The position numbers were made by a program, and so were the translations under genes. A DNA stretch of 64,000 bases from Castellaniella sp035707805 (GTDB lineage Bacteria; Pseudomonadota; Gammaproteobacteria; Burkholderiales; Burkholderiaceae_B): NCBI GenBank assembly GCA_035707805.1, contig DASSTS010000004.1, positions 88,010-152,009 of the forward strand, written 5' to 3'. Each line of letters opens with the position of its first letter. Position 1 is the first letter of the stretch. This document shows positions 11,001-18,605 of the stretch, piece after piece. The notes beneath the pieces were generated by a model. That model saw only the letters and a list, made by a program, of their open reading frames with translations. It made no database searches and was not told the origin of the DNA.

Positions 11001-11682
11001 GCGCCAGCACCCGCGCCATGAAGGCCTCGTGGATGGCCGCGCGGCCGATCGGGGCGGCGGGACCGCCGGGCAGGGCCTGGGCGTCCTCCGCCAGGTCGTC
11101 GAGCAGGGCGCGCCACAGGTGGGCCTGCCAGGCCTGCGTGGGCGGAAGCCCGGCCGCCGCGCCGCGCTCGCCGGGCAGCGCCATGCGCCCCTGCGCCCAG
11201 GCCTGCAGCCAGTCGGCCCGGTAGGCCTGGTACTGGTCGAACAGGTCGGCCAGCCGGCCGGCCAGCTGATAACGCTTGCGCACGTCCGCGTCGTCGGCCA
11301 GGAAACGCTGCAGCACGGCATATTCCGGCCGGTCCAGCAGCTGCGGCAGCAGCCGCATCAGGCGCCAGGTGAGCGCGTCCTTGTCCAGCGGCGATTGTTC
11401 CGGGACGGCGGCCGCCCCCAGCACGCTGCGGTAGGCCTGCCACATGAAGCGCGACGGCAGCAGGAAATCCAGGGCCGCCGCAACCCCGCCGGCCTCGTCC
11501 TGCGCCAGGGCCAGGCGCAGCCACTGGGCGATTCCGTTGCTGTGGACCAGCAGGCACTCGCTTTCCAGGGGCGCAAGCGGGCTGTGCCGCATCCAGCCGG
11601 CCAGCACTTCGCGCAATTGTTCCGCCCGGTTGCCATGCACCAGCACCAGGCCGGGCATCAGTTCCGTCGCCGGATCCCGCAT
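8089..11682 (-). CDS. recC: RecBCD exonuclease V, gamma subunit RecC
   Basis: Chi-recognising subunit of RecBCD, an inactivated helicase/nuclease relative. The 1197-residue protein opens with LVLVHGNRAEQLREVL and a CLLVHSNGIAQWLRLALA stretch, the usual RecC start. Later come IRFQVAHSAQREVEILQDQLL, VIVMVPDIEAYAPHIQAVFG and GVTFATLMPMRAIPFR-like text (here AVTFATLMPMRAIPFR), all RecC hallmarks. The ATG at 11680-11682 has a G-rich ribosome site a few bases upstream; a GTG two codons earlier would be too close to it. First gene of recCBD; divergent from yggS, so the promoter should lie in the 101-base gap 11683-11783. Confidence 0.95.
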   Translation of the reverse strand: MRDPATELMPGLVLVHGNRAEQLREVLAGWMRHSPLAPLESECLLVHSNGIAQWLRLALAQDEAGGVAAALDFLLPSRFMWQAYRSVLGAAAVPEQSPLDKDALTWRLMRLLPQLLDRPEYAVLQRFLADDADVRKRYQLAGRLADLFDQYQAYRADWLQAWAQGRMALPGERGAAAGLPPTQAWQAHLWRALLDDLAEDAQALPGGPAAPIGRAAIHEAFMARVLAPDAADRPAGLPRRILVFGISAMPRQTFEALAGLSRWAQILVCVHNPCAHYWADILGDRDLLRARFRRQARRPGMPDVLDEAALHQQTHPLLASWGRQGRDYIGMLDDFDDPAQRARWDPLFAALHRRIDAFEALPGATLLEQLQDDIRDLRPVSETRALWPAVDPLRDASIRFQVAHSAQREVEILQDQLLAAFQADPTLRARDVIVMVPDIEAYAPHIQAVFGLYGPQDWRHIPYALADRSARRADPLVIVLEQLLSLPALRLGIHEVLEWLEVPALRQRFGIEAEDLPLLQAWARDSQVRWGLHAAHRASFGLDQAPGAAHRHTWHFGLQRMLLGHAAGPEAPAWRDIEPYGEPAGLQAAALGGLARFLDTLDRYWRLLDAPAAPAEWAGRFQALLDDCFAPDSDADTLVLSRFRESLQDWLQQCDDAGLREPLPSAIAAEHCLSRLDQGGLSQRFFAGAVTFATLMPMRAIPFRRVCLLGMQDGAFPRTRPPSDMDLMAGHPRPGDRSRREDDRYLFLEALLSAREQLYVSWVGHSIQDNAGQPPSVLVAQLRDHLDRGWRCEGDADRPLSEALTCHHPLQPFSRRYFPRQPAAGPQGLFTYAVEWRSAQAAAGRAGDEDRAAGPLPPPAAPETPLNLGRLVAFLAHPVREFFQQRLQVGFREAHEALDEDEPYVLDGLDRWRLSQALLDAAVRARDAAEGSGPDPAALRVGQAVDETLERLRRGGALVDGALGRAAAAALRDALDKPMARYLQACADWPLAVAEPLRLDLALPGAGDDAGREGWLFEDTLAGWRRNAQGDWCRVVLQASHLVDEQGHYRFRALAGAWAEHVAAHVQGRAATTMLVSAKGEAVFAPLAPEEAAALWQGWWAAWRQGMQGALPVDIKAAGAWLRAGADRAPDSGAWRAARDAYEGAAGRDLYLRRCYPDFEDLVRDGRFFDLAAGLYGALAQALPRRAGRRAAEGAAA

Positions 11683-11783
11683 CCGCACCCCCTGTTTTCA
11701 ACAGCAGCATGATACGGGATTCACCGGACCGGTATTAGCGGTATCCTTAACGGCTCCTGACACCGCATGCACCGAGATTGACC

Positions 11784-12572
11784 ATGAGCGCCGCATCCCC
11801 GATCCGCCCCGCCTACCAGACGGCCTCGTCGCCGGCCGAGATCCAGGCCAATCTGGCCGACATCCGCCAGCGGATCGCCGCCGCCTGCGGCCGGGCGGGC
11901 CGCGATCCGGCCGAGGTCCGCCTGCTGCCGGTCAGCAAGACCGTGGACGAATCCCGCATCCGCATGGCCTATGACGCGGGCTGCCGGCTGCTGGGCGAGA
12001 ACAAGGTCCAGGAGGCCTACGGCAAGTGGGAATCCATGCGGGACCTCGCGGACCTGGATTGGGCGGTGATCGGCCATCTGCAGACCAACAAGGCCAAGTT
12101 CGTCGCCCGCTTCGCGCGCGAATTCCAGGCGCTGGACAATCTGCGCGTGGCCGAGGCCCTCGACCGCCGCCTGCAGGACGAAGGCCGAGGCCTGGACGTC
12201 TTCGTGCAGGTCAACACCTCGGGCGAGGCGAGCAAGTTCGGCCTGGCGCCCGGCGAGGTGCTGGAATTCGCCCGCGCCCTGCCCGCCTACGGCGCCCTGC
12301 GGGTACGCGGCCTGATGACGCTGGCGCTGTTCTCGTCCGACGAAAGCCACGTGCGGCCGTGCTTTGCGACGCTGCGCGGGCTGCGCGACCGGCTGCGCCA
12401 GGACGCTCCGCAGGGCGAGGCCTTCGCCGAACTGTCCATGGGCATGTCGGGCGACTTCGAATGGGCCATCGAGGAAGGCGCCACCACGGTGCGCGTGGGC
12501 CAGGCGATCTTCGGATCCCGGACGCTGCCCGACAGCCACTACTGGCCCGAAGGCAGCCCGGCGCGCGCCTAG
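11784..12572 (+). CDS. yggS: Pyridoxal 5'-phosphate homeostasis protein (YggS/PROSC family)
   Basis: Cytoplasmic PLP-binding protein that buffers free PLP and indirectly affects amino-acid pools. The 262-residue TIM-barrel protein has LLPVSKTVDESRIR with the PLP-binding lysine at residue 52, followed by GCRLLGENKVQEA, WAVIGHLQTNKAK, VFVQVNTSGEASKFG, VRGLMTLALF and LSMGMSGDFEWAIEEGAT, which are family signatures in the expected order. The first methionine codon (ATG 11784) is used; a TTG two codons earlier is open but less likely. The N terminus is about 25 residues longer than in E. coli. Confidence 0.94.
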   Translation: MSAASPIRPAYQTASSPAEIQANLADIRQRIAAACGRAGRDPAEVRLLPVSKTVDESRIRMAYDAGCRLLGENKVQEAYGKWESMRDLADLDWAVIGHLQTNKAKFVARFAREFQALDNLRVAEALDRRLQDEGRGLDVFVQVNTSGEASKFGLAPGEVLEFARALPAYGALRVRGLMTLALFSSDESHVRPCFATLRGLRDRLRQDAPQGEAFAELSMGMSGDFEWAIEEGATTVRVGQAIFGSRTLPDSHYWPEGSPARA

Positions 12573-12692
12573 CGTCCGGCGGGAACGGCCGCTTCCTCAT
12601 TTTTTCCATATTCCGTTCATGCTTGCGCCTCAGTCGGTCCGTAATCTGTGTCCATCGCCGCACGACGCGGCCCCATCCAGAGGACACGAACC

Positions 12693-13187
12693 ATGACCAT
12701 GCACATGACCCGCACCTTCCCCGCCCTGGCTCTCGCGGCCGCCCTGGTCGCGGCCCCCTTGGCGGCCGGCGCCGCCCCCGGCCCCCACGCCGACGGCATG
12801 CACGCCCATCAGCAGGCGGGGCATTCGGGCTGGCGCCACGGCGATCGCTGGCTGCACGGCCTGGACCTCAGCCAGGACCAGCGCGACCAGATCTTCAAGA
12901 TCCGCCATGACCAGGAACAGGCCGTCTACGACCAGAAAAAGGCCCGGAGGGCCGCCGCCGGTGCGCTGCGCGAATCCGGCCAGGCCGATACCTTCGACGA
13001 GGCCAAGGCCCGGCAGGCCGCGGACGCCCTGGGCCAGGCCCAAGGCCAGCTCGCCCTGCTGCGCACGCAAACCATGGCCAAGATCCGCGCCGTGCTGACG
13101 CCGGAACAACGTCAGAAACTGGCGCAACGCCATGCCCGCAAGGACGCCATGCATACGCAGGCGACCCGGCCCGCCGCCAAGTCCTGA
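12693..13187 (+). CDS. CpxP/Spy-family periplasmic protein (LTXXQ motifs)
   Basis: Small periplasmic protein of the Spy/CpxP family, whose members act as stress chaperones or repress envelope sensor kinases. The 164-residue product starts with a signal peptide (about residues 1-27, ending near AAGAAPG) and has two family motifs, LSQDQRDQIF and LTPEQRQKLAQ, separated by a long Gln/Ala-rich helical stretch. AGAGGA lies about 9 bases before the ATG at 12693. A histidine-rich segment after the signal peptide (HADGMHAHQQAGH) might bind metal. No sensor kinase is adjacent; the nearest is the BaeS-like gene 3 kb away. Family is clear; chaperone versus regulator role is unknown. Confidence 0.82.
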   Translation: MTMHMTRTFPALALAAALVAAPLAAGAAPGPHADGMHAHQQAGHSGWRHGDRWLHGLDLSQDQRDQIFKIRHDQEQAVYDQKKARRAAAGALRESGQADTFDEAKARQAADALGQAQGQLALLRTQTMAKIRAVLTPEQRQKLAQRHARKDAMHTQATRPAAKS

Positions 13188-13207
13188 ACCGCCTGAGGCG
13201 CCACGCA

Positions 13208-13231
13208 CACGGGCCCCCGCGGGGGCCCGTG
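13208..13231. terminator. Perfect 24-base palindrome, likely bidirectional terminator
   Basis: Two 12-base arms (CACGGGCCCCCG and its exact complement) meet with no spacer, 20 bases after the CpxP/Spy-like stop and 32 bases before the stop of the convergent NlpC/P60 gene. The + strand is followed by CCGTTTCC rather than a clean T run, so termination strength is uncertain. Confidence 0.6.
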
Positions 13232-13263
13232 CCGTTTCCGGCCCCCGCGCCGGTCAGGCCGCG

Positions 13264-13827
13264 CTATCGCGCGAACAGCGTCCCGACCGACTGGAAATGC
13301 CTGCGGTAATAGGGATTGTCCAGCGAATCGATGCGCACCTGTCCGCCGCTGGACGGCGCATTGATGAAGCGGCCGTTCCCCAGATAGATGCCCATGTGCG
13401 AATTCGGCGCGCCCAGGGTATTGAAGAACACCAGATCGCCGGGCTGCAGGTCGCCGCGCGGCACGGCACGGCTCAGGCGCGCGATCTGGTCGGTATTGTG
13501 CGGCAGGGACGTGTGCGTGGCGGTCGCGAATACGTATTTGACCAGCCCGCTGCAGTCAAAGCCTCGCAGCGGCCGAGCGCTGCCGTAGCGGTACTGCGTG
13601 TCCAGCAGGCTGAGCGCCGTCATCACGACCTCGGTGCGCTGGGCCGGATCGATCGGCCGCACCGGCGGCCAGGAAGCCCGCCGCGAGCCGGGTGCACTGG
13701 CGCAGGCGGCCAGCAGCAGGGCCAGGCAGGCCGCCGCGCACGCGCGCCATGCCCGAACCAGGAGCCGGCGCGGCTCGGGCCGCGGGCAGGCCGGATGAGA
13801 CGGACCTTTAATAACAAAAATGCCCAT
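13264..13827 (-). CDS. NlpC/P60 family cell-wall peptidase, predicted lipoprotein
   Basis: C40 cysteine peptidase that cuts peptide cross-links or stems in peptidoglycan. The C-terminal domain shows FDCSGLVKYVF with the catalytic Cys, GDLVFFNT, and HMGIYLGNGRFINAP with the catalytic His, in the order typical of Spr/NlpC. The N-terminal region has a basic stretch, a hydrophobic run and a lipobox LLAAC about 42 residues in, so it is probably an outer-membrane lipoprotein. The start is uncertain: the ATG at 13825-13827 has no good ribosome site and sits beside the tsdB promoter; a longer GTG start would overlap tsdB. Confidence 0.85.
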   Translation of the reverse strand: MGIFVIKGPSHPACPRPEPRRLLVRAWRACAAACLALLLAACASAPGSRRASWPPVRPIDPAQRTEVVMTALSLLDTQYRYGSARPLRGFDCSGLVKYVFATATHTSLPHNTDQIARLSRAVPRGDLQPGDLVFFNTLGAPNSHMGIYLGNGRFINAPSSGGQVRIDSLDNPYYRRHFQSVGTLFAR

Positions 13828-13836
13828 GCTTATAAT
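13808..13836 (+). promoter_or_regulatory. Sigma-70-type promoter of the tsdB-tsdA operon
   Basis: A perfect TATAAT (13831-13836) has a weak -35 hexamer TTAATA (13808-13813) 17 bases upstream. Transcription would start near 13843, giving a short leader with AGGGGAAG ahead of the tsdB ATG at 13877. The region is AT-rich in an otherwise GC-rich window. Confidence 0.55.
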
Positions 13837-13876
13837 AAGGAGAAATAAGGACCCTCCGATACACAGGGGAAGACCG

Positions 13877-14578
13877 ATGACGACACAGACAGGATCGGGC
13901 GCAACCCGGGCCGTCCTGTTCGCAGGGTGCCTCACTTTGGCGGCGCTGTCCACCGCCCGGGCGGACGCGCTGCAGGATCAGGGCATGCAGATCTACACCC
14001 AGGGCGTGAGCGGCGCGCCCGCCTGCATCGCCTGCCATGGCGCCCAGGGCGAAGGCTCGGCGGCGGCCAACTTTCCCTTCCTGGCCGGCCAGGGCGCCGC
14101 CTATCTGCGGGAACAGCTGGATCACCTGGCCGACGGCAGCCGTGACAACGCGGTGATGAAGCCCATCGCGGCGGCGCTCTCCGCCGCCCAGCGCGATGCG
14201 GTCGCCGCCTATGCGGCATCCCAGCCGCGTCCGTGGGACCCGGTCAAGCTTGCCGCCCTGGCCACGACCTACCCGGATCCGAAGGACAACGGCGCGTGGC
14301 TGGCCAATCGCGGCGACTGGTCGCGGCAGGTGCCCGCCTGTACGCAATGCCATGCGGCGGGCGGCATCGGCGTGGGCGGCCGATTTCCCGCCATCGCGGG
14401 CCTGAGCAAGCCTTATATCGTCGAACAGTTCACGCTGTGGCGCAGCGGCAAGCGCCCCGCCGGCCCCGGCGAACTGATGGGCGACATCGCCAAACGGCTC
14501 ACCGACGCGCAGATCGACGCCGTCTCAGGGTACTTCGCAGCCCTGCCCCAGGCCGCCGCCACTGGAGCCTCGCAATGA
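13877..14578 (+). CDS. tsdB: Diheme c4-type cytochrome, probable electron acceptor TsdB
   Basis: Periplasmic diheme cytochrome c of the c4 family, 233 residues. A signal peptide ends near ARADA (residue 31). Two heme sites are visible: CIACH (50-54) and CTQCH (155-159), each followed by a G-rich loop and a later methionine that could be the sixth ligand (AVMKPI, GELMGDI). The gene overlaps tsdA by ATGA, the arrangement known for tsdB-tsdA, where the c4 cytochrome accepts electrons from thiosulfate dehydrogenase and passes them towards terminal oxidases. Cytochrome c4 linked to another oxidase is the alternative, but the coupling to tsdA favours TsdB. Confidence 0.82.
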   Translation: MTTQTGSGATRAVLFAGCLTLAALSTARADALQDQGMQIYTQGVSGAPACIACHGAQGEGSAAANFPFLAGQGAAYLREQLDHLADGSRDNAVMKPIAAALSAAQRDAVAAYAASQPRPWDPVKLAALATTYPDPKDNGAWLANRGDWSRQVPACTQCHAAGGIGVGGRFPAIAGLSKPYIVEQFTLWRSGKRPAGPGELMGDIAKRLTDAQIDAVSGYFAALPQAAATGASQ

Positions 14579-15504
14579 AACGGATTTCCCTTTGCCTCTG
14601 GATCGCCGGCGCGCTGGCGTGCCACCCCGCCCTGGCGGCGGCCCCCGCCAGCCAGGATGCCGCCCCCCGGTTCACGCCGCCGCCCGCCGACTCGATTCCC
14701 GAAGGCGACTTCGGCAAGGCCGTGCGCCGCGGCCAGGACATCTTCCTGCACACGTCGCGCTTCGCGGCCGACTACGTCGGCAATTCGCTGAACTGCGCCA
14801 GTTGCCACATGGACGCCGGCCGGCAGGCCGACGCCTCGCCGATGTGGGCCGCCTACGTGCTCTATCCGGCCTACCGCTCGAAGAACGGCCACGTCAACAC
14901 CCTGGCCGAGCGCCTGCAGGGCTGCTTCCAGTACAGCATGAACGGCAAGATGCCGCCGGCCGACAGCCAGACCATCGTGGACCTTGAAAGCTATATGTAC
15001 TGGATGGCCAAGGGCGCGCCCACGGGCGTCGAGCTGGCCGGCCAGGGCTTTCCCGCATTGCCGCAGCCCGCGCAGCCGGCCGACTACGTGCGCGGCCAGA
15101 AGGTCTTCGAGCAGCATTGCGCGCTGTGCCATGGCGCCGACGGCCAGGGCCAGCACGACGCCAATGGCCGCATGGTCTTCCCCGCCCTGTGGGGGGACGA
15201 TTCCTTCAACTGGGGCGCCGGCATGCATTCCATCAGCACGGCGGCCGCCTTCATCCACGCCAACATGCCGCTGGGCCGGGGCGGCAGCCTCGGCGAACAG
15301 GAAGCCTGGGACGTGGCGTACTTCATGAACGCCCACGAGCGTCCGCAGGATCCGCGCTACGCGGGTGACCTGCAGGCCACGACCAAGGACCATCACGGCG
15401 GCAAGAACGACCTGTACGGCCGGACGGTCAACGGCCGCGTGCTGGGCGCGGACTCGACCCCGGCCGGCGGGCGCCTCACCGGGCACGGCGTCCCGGCGAA
15501 ATAG
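14575..15504 (+). CDS. tsdA: Thiosulfate dehydrogenase TsdA (diheme, forms tetrathionate)
   Basis: Periplasmic diheme c-type enzyme that couples two thiosulfates into tetrathionate (or the reverse). The 309-residue precursor has a signal peptide ending near residue 22, a first heme CASCH at 74-78 and a second CALCH at 182-186. The decisive feature is GCFQYSMNGK: Cys117 matches the unusual cysteine axial ligand of the active-site heme in known TsdA proteins, and the SMNG context is characteristic. The second half carries WGDDSFNWGAGM and HANMP. It is coupled to tsdB by ATGA. The stop lies only 7 bases from the stop of the convergent response regulator. Confidence 0.86.
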   Translation: MKRISLCLWIAGALACHPALAAAPASQDAAPRFTPPPADSIPEGDFGKAVRRGQDIFLHTSRFAADYVGNSLNCASCHMDAGRQADASPMWAAYVLYPAYRSKNGHVNTLAERLQGCFQYSMNGKMPPADSQTIVDLESYMYWMAKGAPTGVELAGQGFPALPQPAQPADYVRGQKVFEQHCALCHGADGQGQHDANGRMVFPALWGDDSFNWGAGMHSISTAAAFIHANMPLGRGGSLGEQEAWDVAYFMNAHERPQDPRYAGDLQATTKDHHGGKNDLYGRTVNGRVLGADSTPAGGRLTGHGVPAK

Positions 15505-15511
15505 GACAGGG

Positions 15512-16207
15512 TCAGTCGGGGCCCGCGGCGGCGTCCAGCCGGTACCCCACCCCGTAGACCGAGCGGATCAGGTCCTCGCCAGGCCGCACCTCGGCCAGCT
15601 TGCGGCGCAGGTTCTTCACGTGGCTGTCGACCGTGCGGTCGGTCACGACGCGATGATCGTCATACAGGCCGTCGAGCACCTGATCGCGGGTGAAGATGCG
15701 TCCGGGCTGGCTCGCCAGCAGGGCCAGCAGCCGGAATTCCACCGGCGTCAGGTCCAGGTCGACGCCGTCCAGGCGCGCCAGCCAGGCGTCGGGCCGCACC
15801 TCCAGCCCGCGGGCGGGCCCGTCGGCCGCCGCCGGGGCGGCAGGGTCCGCGCCCGCGCGCCGCAGGACGGCGCGGACCCGGGCCACGACCTCACGCGGGC
15901 TGTAGGGCTTGCAGATGTAGTCGTCCGCACCGAGCTCCAGCCCCAGCAGACGGTCGATCTCCTCGGTCCGGGCGGTCACCATGATGATGGGGATCGCGGT
16001 CTGCGCCCGGATGTCCCGGCAGACGTCCAGCCCGTCGCGCCCCGGCAGCATCAGGTCCAGCAGCACCAGATCGGGCGTCCATTCCCGGACCGTTTCCATG
16101 ACGCGCAGCCCGTCATCCACGCAGCGCACAGCGTAGCCGGCGGCTTCCAGGTAGGTGCGCAGCACCTGCGCGAGCTTCGGTTCGTCTTCCACGACCAGGA
16201 TGTTCAT
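15512..16207 (-). CDS. OmpR/PhoB-family response regulator (BaeR-like)
   Basis: DNA-binding response regulator of 231 residues. Receiver domain: acidic pocket VVEDEP, phospho-acceptor Asp51 in LVLLDLMLPG, conserved Thr78 and Lys100 (YICKPYSP). The C-terminal winged helix has LTPVEFRLLALLASQPGRIF and TVDSHVKNLRRKL ending in VYGVGYRLD. The ATG (16205-16207) overlaps the stop of the kinase gene upstream (ATGA), so they form one operon. Similarity in plan to BaeR suggests envelope stress or efflux control, and an ABC exporter is divergently encoded next door, but no binding site was recognised. Confidence 0.9.
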   Translation of the reverse strand: MNILVVEDEPKLAQVLRTYLEAAGYAVRCVDDGLRVMETVREWTPDLVLLDLMLPGRDGLDVCRDIRAQTAIPIIMVTARTEEIDRLLGLELGADDYICKPYSPREVVARVRAVLRRAGADPAAPAAADGPARGLEVRPDAWLARLDGVDLDLTPVEFRLLALLASQPGRIFTRDQVLDGLYDDHRVVTDRTVDSHVKNLRRKLAEVRPGEDLIRSVYGVGYRLDAAAGPD

Positions 16208-17592
16208 GCGGCTTCCTCCTCGGGGCCGTTCAGGGGCCAGCGGATCCGGATGGCCAGCCCGCCCAGATCCGCCGCGGACGCCTCGATGGTACCGCCATGC
16301 GCCTGCACGATGTGGCGGCAGATCGCCAGCCCCAGCCCCGCTCCGCCGTGCAGGCGGCTGCGGGAGGCCTCGGCCCGGTACAGGCGCTCGAACAGGCGCG
16401 GCAGGTGTTCGGCCGCGACCCCCGGGGCCGTGTCGGCGATCTCCAGCCAGAGATGGTCGGCCCCGCGGCCGGCGCGCACGCGCACCCGGCCGGGACTGTC
16501 CGTATACCGCAGGCTGTTCTCCAGCAGATTGCCCATCAGCTGCGACAGGCGGCGGGCGTCGCCCTGCAGGACCAGCCCGGGCGCCGTGCGCACGTCCAGC
16601 GCCAGGCCGTGGCGCTCGAAACGCTCGCGCACCACACCCGCGGCCTGCGCCACCACGCCGCCCAGGTCGACGGTGTCCATGCGGTAGTTGAGGGCGCCGG
16701 CATCGGCCAGCGACAATTCGTACAGGTCGTCGATCAGCTGGCTGAGCTGGCCGATCTCGTGCGCGAGCGAGGCCAGCGCGCCCTGGTCCAGCGGCCGCAG
16801 GCCGTCCTGCAGGGCCTCGATCTCGCCGCGCAGGACCGACAGCGGGGTGCGCAGCTCGTGCGAGACGTCCGCCATCAGTTCGCGCCGCCACTGCTCGTGG
16901 CGCTCCAGGTTGCGCGCCAGGCGGTTGAAGTCGCGCGCGAGGCGGCCCAGTTCATCGGGCGCCCCCAGGCGCACCCGCGTGCGGTAGTCGCCGCCGGCCA
17001 GGCGGTGGGTGGCCTGTGCCAGGCGCCGCACCGGCACCAGCAGGATCCGGGCCAGCAGCAGGCTGACCAGCGCCGCCAGCAGGACCGACAGGCCGACGAT
17101 GACCCAGGTCGCGCGCAATTGCCGCGACTGGAACTGCTGGTCGACGTCGTCGTTGACGATGCGGGGCACGAAAGGCGGCGTCACCAGCCATCCGACGGTC
17201 TGCCCGTCCACCTCGATCGGCGTGCGACGGGCGCCGGATTCCGGGGGCACAGGCGGGCCGGCCAGCCAGGCCCCCTGGGCGTCGACCAGCGTCACCCTCA
17301 GCGGCGGCTCGCCGCGGCCGCGCTCGTCGGGCAGCTCGCGGCGCGACAGGCGCAGGTTGCGCCACCAGCGGTCGCGGCGGTCGGCCAGAAAGCCCCAGCG
17401 TTCACCCGATTCCGCGTAGTCGGTGGCCAGCAGCCGGGCCAGGGTCCCCAGCCGCTGGTGTTCGCGTTCCTGCACGTAGTCGTCGAAACCGCTGTCGAAG
17501 CTGACGCGCACCGCCACGCCCATCGCCAGCGCCACCACGATGCAAGTGGCCAGGATGGCCAGGAACAGCTTGAAGGTGATGCTGGATCGCAC
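16204..17592 (-). CDS. Sensor histidine kinase (BaeS-like)
   Basis: Inner-membrane kinase of 462 residues: membrane helix about 8-30, a periplasmic domain of roughly 130 residues, a second membrane helix about 161-185, HAMP, then the dimerisation helix ADVSHELRTPLS with phospho-acceptor His245. The ATPase part has LLENSLRYTD (N box), ADTAPGV (G1) and GGAGLGLAI (G2); the DTAPG form of the G1 box is also seen in BaeS. The start is GTG at 17590-17592 with GGAAGAG about 7 bases upstream. Operon with the regulator that follows; divergent from the ABC exporter genes, which are plausible targets. Confidence 0.9.
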   Translation of the reverse strand: MRSSITFKLFLAILATCIVVALAMGVAVRVSFDSGFDDYVQEREHQRLGTLARLLATDYAESGERWGFLADRRDRWWRNLRLSRRELPDERGRGEPPLRVTLVDAQGAWLAGPPVPPESGARRTPIEVDGQTVGWLVTPPFVPRIVNDDVDQQFQSRQLRATWVIVGLSVLLAALVSLLLARILLVPVRRLAQATHRLAGGDYRTRVRLGAPDELGRLARDFNRLARNLERHEQWRRELMADVSHELRTPLSVLRGEIEALQDGLRPLDQGALASLAHEIGQLSQLIDDLYELSLADAGALNYRMDTVDLGGVVAQAAGVVRERFERHGLALDVRTAPGLVLQGDARRLSQLMGNLLENSLRYTDSPGRVRVRAGRGADHLWLEIADTAPGVAAEHLPRLFERLYRAEASRSRLHGGAGLGLAICRHIVQAHGGTIEASAADLGGLAIRIRWPLNGPEEEAA

Positions 17593-17663
17593 TTGTTTTC
17601 TCTTCCCCCGTTCGGGTTAACCTATGGGATTCACCGAATCCCGCCCATCACCCGGACCCCGCC

Positions 17664-18605
17664 ATGCATCCCGCCCCGGCCGACCCCATCATCGCCATCC
17701 GGCAACTGAGCAAGACCTACGCCTCCGGGCACCCCGCGCTGGACCACGTCGACCTGGACATCCGGCGCGGCGAGATCTTCGCCCTGCTGGGCCCCAACGG
17801 CGCCGGCAAGACCACCCTGATCAGCATCGTCTGCGGCCTGGTCAACCCGGGCGCCGGCAGCGTCCACGTGGCAGGCCACGATATCGTACGCGACTACCGC
17901 GCCGCGCGCTCGGCCATCGGCCTGGTGCCCCAGGAACTCACCACCGACGCCTTCGAAACGGTCTGGGACACGGTCCGCTTCACGCGCGGCCTGTTCGGCA
18001 AGGCGCCGGACCCGGCGGGGCTGGAGCGCACCCTGCGGGCCCTGTCGCTCTGGGAAAAGCGCGACAGCCGCCTGATCACCCTGTCGGGCGGCATGAAACG
18101 CCGCGTGATGATCGCCAAGGCCCTGTCCCACGAGCCCGACATCCTGTTCCTGGACGAGCCCACGGCCGGGGTGGACGTCGCCCTGCGCAAGGACATGTGG
18201 AATCTCGTGCGCTCGCTGCGCGCCACGGGCGTCACGGTGATCCTCACCACCCACTACATCGAGGAGGCCGAGGAAATGGCCGACCGCATCGGCATCATCA
18301 ACCACGGACGCCTGCTGCTGGTCGAGGAAAAGACCCGCCTGATGCGCCAGCTGGGCCAGAAATGCCTGACCCTGCGCCTGCGCGAGCCCGTGTCCCGGCT
18401 GCCCGAGGGCCTGGGCCGCTGGCCGCTGGAACTGGACCAGGACGGCCACGCGCTGCGCTACCGCTACGAATCGCCCCGGGCCGGCGAGGACGTCCCCGCC
18501 CTGATGGCCGCGCTGCAGGCCGAGGGCCTGGCGCTGGCCGACATCGACACCGAACAACGATCCCTGGAAGACATCTTCGTCGACCTGATCCGGAGCCCCG
18601 CATGA
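17664..18605 (+). CDS. ABC transporter ATP-binding protein (YadG-like)
   Basis: Nucleotide-binding subunit of an ABC-2 type exporter, 313 residues. Walker A GPNGAGKTT at 43-51, Q loop near LVPQE, signature LSGGM at 140-144, Walker B LFLDEP at 161-166, D loop AGVD, and switch His in TTHYIEEAE. The C-terminal extension after residue 230 and the ending SLEDIFVDL are typical of DrrA/YadG subunits. It overlaps the permease gene by ATGA. Substrate unknown; position beside BaeSR-like genes would fit export of lipid or toxic compounds. Confidence 0.9.
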   Translation: MHPAPADPIIAIRQLSKTYASGHPALDHVDLDIRRGEIFALLGPNGAGKTTLISIVCGLVNPGAGSVHVAGHDIVRDYRAARSAIGLVPQELTTDAFETVWDTVRFTRGLFGKAPDPAGLERTLRALSLWEKRDSRLITLSGGMKRRVMIAKALSHEPDILFLDEPTAGVDVALRKDMWNLVRSLRATGVTVILTTHYIEEAEEMADRIGIINHGRLLLVEEKTRLMRQLGQKCLTLRLREPVSRLPEGLGRWPLELDQDGHALRYRYESPRAGEDVPALMAALQAEGLALADIDTEQRSLEDIFVDLIRSPA

